Assembly (NCBI GenBank): GCA_965153355.1
Contig: OZ231126.1
Span: forward strand, 111,290,001-111,354,000
Direction: 5' to 3'
Length of the DNA stretch: 64,000 bases
Source of the DNA: Flaccisagitta enflata
Lineage: Eukaryota > Chaetognatha > Sagittoidea > Aphragmophora
Shown here: piece after piece, positions 58,210-64,000 of the stretch
Position numbering within the stretch: the first letter of the stretch is position 1
Layout: every line of letters begins with the position of its first letter
Notes under the pieces: generated by a model
Told to the model about the DNA's origin: nothing
Seen by the model: the letters and a program-made list of their open reading frames with translations, nothing else
The model's database searches: none
Translations under genes and position numbers: made by a program

Positions 58210-59308
58210 TCACTGGATGTTTGATGTATAACCGGACTCGTTCGCGTTTTCATCCGTTTTTTGCGTCTGCGCCGGAAGTCTGTCCATGCCATCTGAACCG
58301 ACCGTATCATTCTGTCCGTCGTCCAAAGGCCGAGCAAGATCGTCCGTTTGACTGTCCATTTGACTGTCCGCATGACCGTTCGCCTGACCGTTCGCCTGAT
58401 GTTCGTCCTCAAAATGGATGCGACGCACTGCTGCCGGTCTCGCCGCGCGATCGTGGGCCTCCTGCATCGCCAAAAGTCCCTGCAGGCGGCGCTGGAGGCC
58501 GTTGACAGGGAACGCGAGGCCGAGCGCGCGGTTGCGGCGGTCGGGAGGAGAAGAGGGTGGAGGTGATGGTGGAGCTGGAGAGTCGTGACGAGGAGGTCGA
58601 ATAGAAGAGAAAAGTGGAGCAGATGGTGGTGGATTGGCGTCGATGTTGGGAGTGGATGAAGGAAGGTCGAGGTGATGAGTGGAGGAAGAGAGCGCGTTTG
58701 AGAGGGCGGTGGTGAAGGCGGATGTGAGAGCGTTGGTGAGATGTTGAAGTTGAGAGGATGAATGTTAAGCGGTGGAGGCGTGAGAGAGAGGAGACAGGTA
58801 TGTCGGCGATTGAGTGGAGATTGGAGTGTTGAAAGAGGTGTGAGAGTCTTGAGTGGAGTTGTTGGCGGTGACGAAAGAGTTCTGAGTGGAGTTGTTGAAG
58901 TTGGCGGTGAGATAAGAAGTGGTGTTGTTGGTGGTGGTGTTGTTGGCCGTGAGGAAGGAGGAGGCGGAGGAAGGTGGAAGAGTTGCGAAGGAAGACGGAG
59001 GAGATGCGGCGGACAGTGGAAGATGAGTGCGAGGACGAGAGGGCAGAGGACGAGAGGATGGAGGAAGAGGTGCGCGGCGTTGAGGAGTGCGGACACGAAG
59101 AGGGGGAGTTGGTGGACGACGACGAGGAGGATTGACGCGGCGGCGGTTGATGAGCCACTGGGCGAAGCGAAGGATGGCCGCGAGGAGTGGCGTTAGTTCC
59201 TGAAGGTCTTCATCATTCCAATGGAGCTTCATCCAAACTCCAAGACAGCCGACGCCAACGATGATGATGACGCCGACGGCGACGCCAATCGAATCAGCCA
59301 CCGACAAA
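58210..59308 (-). CDS. Two-pass membrane protein, exon 2, with an in-frame TAA
   Basis: The acceptor CTTCATTCACAG ends at 59309. Joined to exon 1 (59958-60220) in phase, it gives a second membrane span (SIGVAVGVIIIVGVGCLGVW, about 59295-59235). A basic region (INRRRVNPPRRRP) and a long Pro/Ser/Thr/Asn-rich domain follow. A TAA at 58765-58767 stops the frame, but the same frame stays open and protein-like to a TGA at 58210. That second part includes the helix GLQRRLQGLLAMQEAHDRAA, HFEDEHQANGQANGHADS and a C-terminus near NESGYTSNIQ. So the copy has a nonsense change, or two products exist. The codon use is GC-rich, unlike the AT-rich plus-strand genes. Family unknown. Confidence 0.5.
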
Positions 59309-59474
59309 CTGTGAATGAAGTACAAATAGCATAAAAACATTTACATTTCATAAACTTGCATTAACACACTTTCCATACTTCACTATTGATTCATATATTT
59401 CCATACAAACACATCCATACATTCATACACTTGCATTTTAAACACACTTCATATTCACACATTATAAGAAAGAC

Positions 59475-59509
59475 TCCGAATCCTGGCCACTAGTCTCACA
59501 TGGTATCTG
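59475..59509 (-). repeat. tRNA-Glu 5'-half-like fragment 3
   Basis: The minus strand reads ACCATGTGAGACTAGTGGCC then AGGATTCGGA. It is more diverged but keeps the CTAGTGG..AGGATTC core. Confidence 0.45.
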
Positions 59510-59639
59510 TTTAAATAAACAGTAAAATGACTACAAGTCATCGATCAAACGAGTTGTCAACAACAGTTGACTGAGTATTAACAAATTGACGACAGCTGCA
59601 GAGGTGGTAAAAAATGAGAGGAAATTAAAACAAGCATGT

Positions 59640-59945
59640 ACAACAAACGGACTAGAAACAGACAAGTGACTGCATGCTACGGACTAGAAACGGACAAGCA
59701 TTGTATATTGCAACAGACAAAAATAACAGACACTGTCTAGAAACAGACAAGCAATATACAATCAGCGGACTAGAAACGGACAAGCATGTACGATCGACGG
59801 ACTAGAAACAAACAAATGAAACAACAAAAACAGTCAATTGACAAACAACAGACAAACAACAGACAGAACAGAACAGAACAAAAAACAAGATCAAAATCAA
59901 GAACAAAATCAGTCAATTGACAAACAAACAAAACAAGAACAAAAA
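59640..59945. repeat. Imperfect tandem repeat (GGACTAGAAACGGACAAGCA)
   Basis: Five or more units of 30-50 bases with this core, then (ACAGACAAACA)-like repeats, inside the intron of the minus-strand two-pass gene. Confidence 0.8.
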
Positions 59946-59957
59946 CAAGTTTCTTAC

Positions 59958-60220
59958 TGAGCAGAGGCATCAGAATAAGGCTCATCAAGATCCATCACGC
60001 GGTAATTGATGCATTGGCTCATGGTCCACTGGCGTGGCAGTGGGCGTGGCGCGGCCTCCGGAGCCATGGGCATCGAGGCCAGGAGAAAGGCGGCGGCCAC
60101 GACGATATAGAAGAATGCGAATATCAGATTGGCATCGCGAATGAGATGTGGAGGTGGCGAAGGTGGAGGTGGCGATGGAGGTGGCGAAGGACGGCGACAA
60201 CGACGATTCGGAGACGACAT
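59958..60220 (-). CDS. Two-pass membrane protein, exon 1 (nested in the polymerase intron)
   Basis: ATG at 60220 starts MSSPNRRCRRPSPPPSPPPP, a Pro-rich cytosolic start. A membrane span (LIFAFFYIVVAAAFLLASM, about 60135-60080) and a loop follow (RQWTMSQCINYRVMDLDEPY). The donor CA|GTAAGA is at 59957. The exon is 263 bases (87 codons plus two bases), and those two bases complete a codon with the first base of exon 2 at 59308, keeping the frame across a 649-base intron. With exon 2 it forms a hairpin-like protein with both ends on the same side. I do not recognise it. Confidence 0.55.
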
Positions 60221-60372
60221 AATGGACAATGACGGACCGACACACATACAGTTTGTGTTTTTGTTGATGTTGTTGTTGTTGCTGTTTATTATAATCTTAT
60301 CGATCTGCAAGGGAAAGAGAGAAAGAGAGAAAGCTTGATTATAATTCAATCATTTCCCATTTGTTCATTCAG

Positions 60373-61522
60373 CTAAAACGGACACAACTCATCTAGTGGA
60401 GGACGATGCACAGCCCCATTGCTCATTTTACAACGATAGATCAGATTACGACGCACGGACAGCCAGCGGTGCACAGTCAACCAGCGGTGCACAGACATCC
60501 AACAACGCACAGACATCCAACGGTGCACGAGCCAAATTTACTCAAAGACAAACTAAAAGTAAAAATGGTAAAGGCTTGAACAAAGGAAAGGGCAAATCCA
60601 AACGCAAGAACATACGGCAAGGGCAAGGATATTTTGATTACAAGCGACACACGCCCTTCTTTGAGGCTACGGACAAAATTGGAAAAGCGAGATCAAAGAA
60701 TGAGCGGAAAAAAATAAGAATTCATTTAAGGAAAAAAAACAACTGTCCTATATGTCACAAGTATTTGCGCAACGATTTTGAGAAAAATGCACACTTTCGG
60801 TCTTGCATATTCAGTGCTAAATCAAAACAAGGAGGCGCTGAACATTCAGATGCAGAGTCAGATGTAGAGTCAGATGCAGAGACGGACAGACAGAATGAGA
60901 ATGAGATTCAGAATGAAACCCAAAATGCTACATTTCGTATTTGGCGCAAAGACTTTTACCATCGACGTCTCTTTTACACATATTACAAAAATAGAATCAT
61001 TCAAAATGATTTTACTCAAAATTTTGCACGATTACGGCCTTTATTACGATCAGAAATAGAAAGACGCTTAGAAAAAGACAAAAATTTGAAGGTGGGACTG
61101 AATACGTCGGTCCTCTTCGGAAAAGCGATTGAAACAAATGAGGAACAATATGATCTGCAAAGAATAGAGTTCATATTCACTGGACTTGTCCAACTTACAC
61201 ATCCTCAAGATATAGATGATATTTTAGATTTCTTTTTCCATCACACGGAACAGACTATCATCTCATATTTAGATTCTGGTTCAAATTTTGTCGTCATCAA
61301 TCTAGTTCAATATAGACTGGAGTGTGTCAAGTTGGTTGGAATGACAGCTGGAAAATATCAAAAGTTACCTAATGCCATAAAACCAAAATATGTGATTCAA
61401 CTTTATAATTTGGAAAATGAGTGCATATTGATGAGTGCAGCGGCGTATCTGAGCAAAGATTTTAGCAGCTGCCGCCTCCAATATATGTCCGACAAAGCCT
61501 CGTCCGACCTATATTATTAAGA
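60373..61522 (+). CDS. polB: DNA polymerase gene, exon 2 (N-terminal domains of a Polinton/adintovirus-like PolB protein)
   Basis: The acceptor TTGTTCATTCAG ends at 60372. The frame opens KTDTTHLVEDDAQP, has short repeats (SGAQTSNNAQTSNGA), a strongly basic stretch (KGLNKGKGKSKRKNIRQGQG) and a CPICHKYLRNDFEKNAHFRS zinc finger finished by a Cys. An acidic linker leads to a folded region with LNTSVLFGKAIETNEEQYDL and ISYLDSGSNFVVINLVQYRL, then YQKLPNAIKPKYVIQLYN and ENECILMSAAAYLS. That order matches the segment before the polymerase in Polinton/Maverick-type PolB proteins (SGSGW.., Y..LP, N..N.CF.WS..AAL). The true 3' splice donor is before the TAA at 61520-61522, perhaps near 61435-61455, and is not fixed. 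Confidence 0.65.
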
Positions 61523-61948
61523 ATTATTACTATATATAACTATATATTTCTATTCAAAACTATACATAAATATCTGTTTCTATGTATCACTAAATATGAC
61601 TAAATATGGCCATACAGAACTTGGAACAGCAGTGTGTATTGTGTACGTAGTACAACATTTGTCAAAATAAGTTCTTAGAATTCTCATCACACTTGGAGTA
61701 ATGACTGCATTTTACTTTTAAAGCTTCATTTGGGGGTAAACTGAAATCCTTTTCCATTGGACATTTTAGCAGAAATATTTTCGGCAAGAATCTAAGTAAA
61801 AAAAACAATGGTAAAATGATACAGAGGAATTCCATCAGAGCAAAAAGCGCAGACTATGGCATAGCATGAATAATCACATGACCTATGGAGCCCATTGTTT
61901 TATACGACCGAACAAAACAAGTTTCGATTTCTGAATACCACTCTGTCT

Positions 61949-61950
<2 letters not shown>

Positions 61951-61995
<45 letters not shown>
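61951..61995. repeat. (CT)n then (CTT)n tract in an intron
   Basis: A CT run followed by CTTCTTCTTCC (to 62035), serving as the pyrimidine tract upstream of exon 3. Confidence 0.95.
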
Positions 61996-61999
<4 letters not shown>

Positions 62000-62080
62000 T
62001 CTTCTTCCTCTTCTTCTCCTTCTTCTTCTTCTTTCCTATGTCTGTCTGTCCGACATCGATCCTGTCCGACATAGTACAGC

Positions 62081-63135
62081 TGCCGCGGCAGCTGCGGAAG
62101 CCCCTTCAAATACGCCGCTGGATGAGTGTAGCACTCCACCTTGCCATGCAAAACAGATATAGAGGTTCTCCTAAATCTCAGTGGCCAAGTTTATTGCCAA
62201 GCATTTTAAACGACACTCAATTGCAATCACTATGTGGTGGGGTTTACGAGGAGTTGTATGCAAAGTGTGGTCACTTATTTCCACTCAAATCAGGCAAGCA
62301 GAATTTTCAAAAACTGAAAGCAAGTCTCGAACTAGAAAATTACTATTTTAATGTCATCTGGTGTAGTGGAAAAGATGTAATAACTGTATATGCTGATGTA
62401 GGGAAAACAAACTTCGTGGGTGTGAAAGAGGAAGATAAAATCATTGATTTTGAACATTTCTCAATTGACATCCTTATCTACAATGAAAAGCCGATAAATC
62501 TGACGAAAACAATCCAGAACGGACATGCAGCATTGATATGTGACTTGTCAGCACTCATAGATCGAATTCGTGACGAAAGAAAACATGCTCATTTTTATTG
62601 TCGATTATACTCATTTCACTATCGCAAAAAAAGTGTTTTTCTCGATCATCTTAAAAATGACTGTGTGAAAAGGAATCCTGATTTTCAAAAAATCTCAATG
62701 CCAACTCCAAATTATAAAGATAAGTCAAAACCAATTGAACCTGAACTATTGACAAATGAGAAAAAAGGCTTAACAGGTCCTATTTACATTGCGGTTTGTG
62801 ACTTGGAAGCAAATTTCGCCAAAACTGACAATATTGAGGAGAGACTAAACAATAAGGAGGTTCTCAATGAAGAATGCCGTGCTGTCATAGCTTCAGCCTG
62901 TTTAACTTCAACCATGGAATTTTCATGTTACGACACACCTGAGATACGGAGTTTCAAATCTCATACTTTTGAACCAGTAATAACGGACGGGGAATTTTCA
63001 ACATACGATTGTATAGTTGCTTTGGTAAAACAATCACAGACAGCCAAACATCACTTGGATCATATTTGTGAGTTCTACAGCACTATCAGACTGAACGACG
63101 AAGAAAGACAGATAGACAAACAAATCATTGTATGA
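62081..63135 (+). CDS. polB: DNA polymerase gene, exon 3 (zinc finger and Exo I of family B polymerase)
   Basis: The probable acceptor is ACATAGTACAG ending at about 62080; its start codon phase is not settled. It encodes FQKLKASLELENYYFNVIWC, the usual helix before the polymerase (L..N.I.VNVY). Next come GHAALICDLSALIDRI and CRLYSFHYRKKSVFLDHLKN closed by DC, a Cys-His-Cys finger seen in this group as CxxC..H..C. Then comes YIAVCDLEANF, the Exo I motif (Asp and Glu) of the proofreading 3'-5' exonuclease, at about 62790-62820. The frame ends at 63133-63135, but the protein continues in the next frame. It would act in nucleus or cytoplasm in protein-primed replication of the element. Confidence 0.7.
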
Positions 63136-64000
63136 ATGATTTATGTAAAAAACAACTAAAGGAATCTGAAAAAATCCTTGATCACTGTAGAGTTGGCAGT
63201 TCAAGTCTTCTGCCTGGCAGAGGTGGCGGACTTAGAAAAATCTTATGCAATAATTGCAATGTGAATTATTATAGGCTTAATCGACATGATTTTTACATCT
63301 ATCTTCACGCGGGAAGCCATTTTGATTTTGCATTTTGCTTAAAAAGTATCGCTCAAGCCATATCCTGCGGTGACACGAGATTTCGCGGAGTTAAACTGCT
63401 TTGTAAAGCATCGAGTGAACGTTATTTAACTTTTAGTTTCAAATTTTGTTGCTTTGATTGTCTTCCAACTACCACGAGTCATCACTCTTGTAAACATAGC
63501 TTCTCCAGGTATATACTAAGGGACTCATATGCCATTGTCCCTTCAAGCCTCAGCCATCTCATTGAGGTTTCAGCCGAAGGAGTTTTGAAAGGCACTAAGA
63601 CTTTTCTCTATTTTGAATATTTGAGGAAAAATAAATATTTGGATTATTTAACGGGCTCTGATCTGTTAACAAAAGGTTCTATGCCTTATCTGAGTTTAGA
63701 GAGTGGAGAAGTAGGAGACAAATTTCTGAAATCAACAGAATTCATTAAACAGTCTGAGTGGCTTACGGACAGATTTGGTCATCAGGTGGATGATTTTTCT
63801 TACAACAAATGTCATCATTTTTGGCAAAATCTACAAGAATATGAGAGAAAGGAAAAAGGACGCTCGCTTACATGGCTGGAAATGTTTAAAGTTTACTGTC
63901 TCAGTGATACAATGTTCCTCTTGAGTATTCTAAAAAAATACATCTTAGACACATTTGAGGAGACAGGCAGAAACTTATGCAGTTTTTTATCGCTTCCGAG
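63132..64000 (+). CDS. polB: DNA polymerase gene, continuation in another frame (Exo II and Exo III), runs off the window
   Basis: The frame is open from 63117 (ATG at 63132) to the window end. It starts MNDLCKKQLKESEKILDHCR, the treble-clef-like insertion (C..C..L..DHC) common in this polymerase group, then LCNNCNVNYYRLNRHD. The Exo II motif is HAGSHFDFAF (about 63310-63340). The Exo III motif is YCLSDTMFLLSIL (about 63894-63932), with its Tyr and Asp. Exo I lies in the preceding frame, so one exonuclease domain is split across a frame change at 63117-63132. That is a mutation, an assembly error or, less likely, programmed frameshifting; no clear slippery heptamer is seen. The palm domain would lie beyond 64000. 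Confidence 0.75.
   Translation, partial: MNDLCKKQLKESEKILDHCRVGSSSLLPGRGGGLRKILCNNCNVNYYRLNRHDFYIYLHAGSHFDFAFCLKSIAQAISCGDTRFRGVKLLCKASSERYLTFSFKFCCFDCLPTTTSHHSCKHSFSRYILRDSYAIVPSSLSHLIEVSAEGVLKGTKTFLYFEYLRKNKYLDYLTGSDLLTKGSMPYLSLESGEVGDKFLKSTEFIKQSEWLTDRFGHQVDDFSYNKCHHFWQNLQEYERKEKGRSLTWLEMFKVYCLSDTMFLLSILKKYILDTFEETGRNLCSFLSLP

Larger units (their letters stand above)
57177..60372 (+). other. Intron 1 of the polymerase gene (3.2 kb), rich in microsatellites
   Basis: It starts GTACAAGTG and ends TTGTTCATTCAG. It holds GA (57237-57278), TGTCA (57319-57365) and GT/CTGT (57412-57720) repeats and three fragments like the tRNA-Glu 5' half. A complete spliced gene lies on the opposite strand (58210-60220). 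Confidence 0.5.

Noticed and set aside
58221-59196. Plus-strand frames opposite the two-pass gene
   Set aside because: GC-rich shadow frames; the minus strand has the membrane spans and matching splice phases.

Overview
Kind of DNA. This is animal nuclear DNA, most likely from a mollusc such as a bivalve. Real coding stretches are split by introns with GT..AG borders. There are 16 long (GA/CT)n tracts in 64 kb. Most of the window is repeats: retrotransposons, Tc1/mariner foldbacks, minisatellites and satellites. A dispersed repeat with a CCGA/ACGG-type tetranucleotide tail and a terminal GTCGCG..CGCGAC palindrome resembles the pearl/Helitron-derived elements known from bivalves. The taxon is an inference; no host marker gene is present.

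Layout. 1-2.6 kb: broken BEL/Pao-type gag on the minus strand, leaving the window at position 1. 3.0-5.9 kb: five small exons of a minus-strand host gene, several preceded by the same CAATATGCAAA intron motif, facing a broken plus-strand envelope-like membrane protein. 6-13.5 kb: microsatellites and foldback minisatellites, with two plus-strand host exons (9989-10105 and a terminal exon 13014-13475). 13.7-18.4 kb: two inverted arms of a satellite of about 485 bp; one arm holds a Tc1/mariner insertion whose empty site is kept in the other arm. 20-24.6 kb: GA tracts and pearl/Helitron-like tails. 24.66-29.06 kb: a 4.4-kb nested palindrome made of minisatellites. 29.1-30.9 kb: LINE reverse transcriptase. 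31-42 kb: repeats, including a 13-copy 112-bp satellite, LINE 3' remnants and a hairpin array. 42.3 kb: a first-exon candidate. 43.7-48.05 kb: three Tc1/mariner-type MITEs.

Most interesting region. About 48.5 kb to the right edge looks like one virus-like element of the Polinton/Maverick or adintovirus kind. It has a protein-primed family B DNA polymerase gene (57062 to beyond 64000) that is spliced, with a 3.2-kb first intron. On the opposite strand inside that intron lies a second spliced gene for a small two-pass membrane protein. Upstream, three compact intronless genes (54996-57000) precede the polymerase on the same strand. They diverge from a minus-strand spliced gene for a large mucin-like single-pass glycoprotein (54585 to about 51441), which shares its last exon with a second membrane-protein frame. 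A broken minus-strand gene at 48584-49473 may belong to it. Several genes carry a frameshift or an in-frame stop, so this copy may be decaying, or the assembly has homopolymer errors.

How the genes may work together. The polymerase would replicate the element by protein priming, and the Ser/Thr-rich membrane proteins are the sort of product an enveloped or cell-surface-acting element would carry. No capsid protein, ATPase, protease or integrase is visible inside the window; these would have to lie beyond position 64000.
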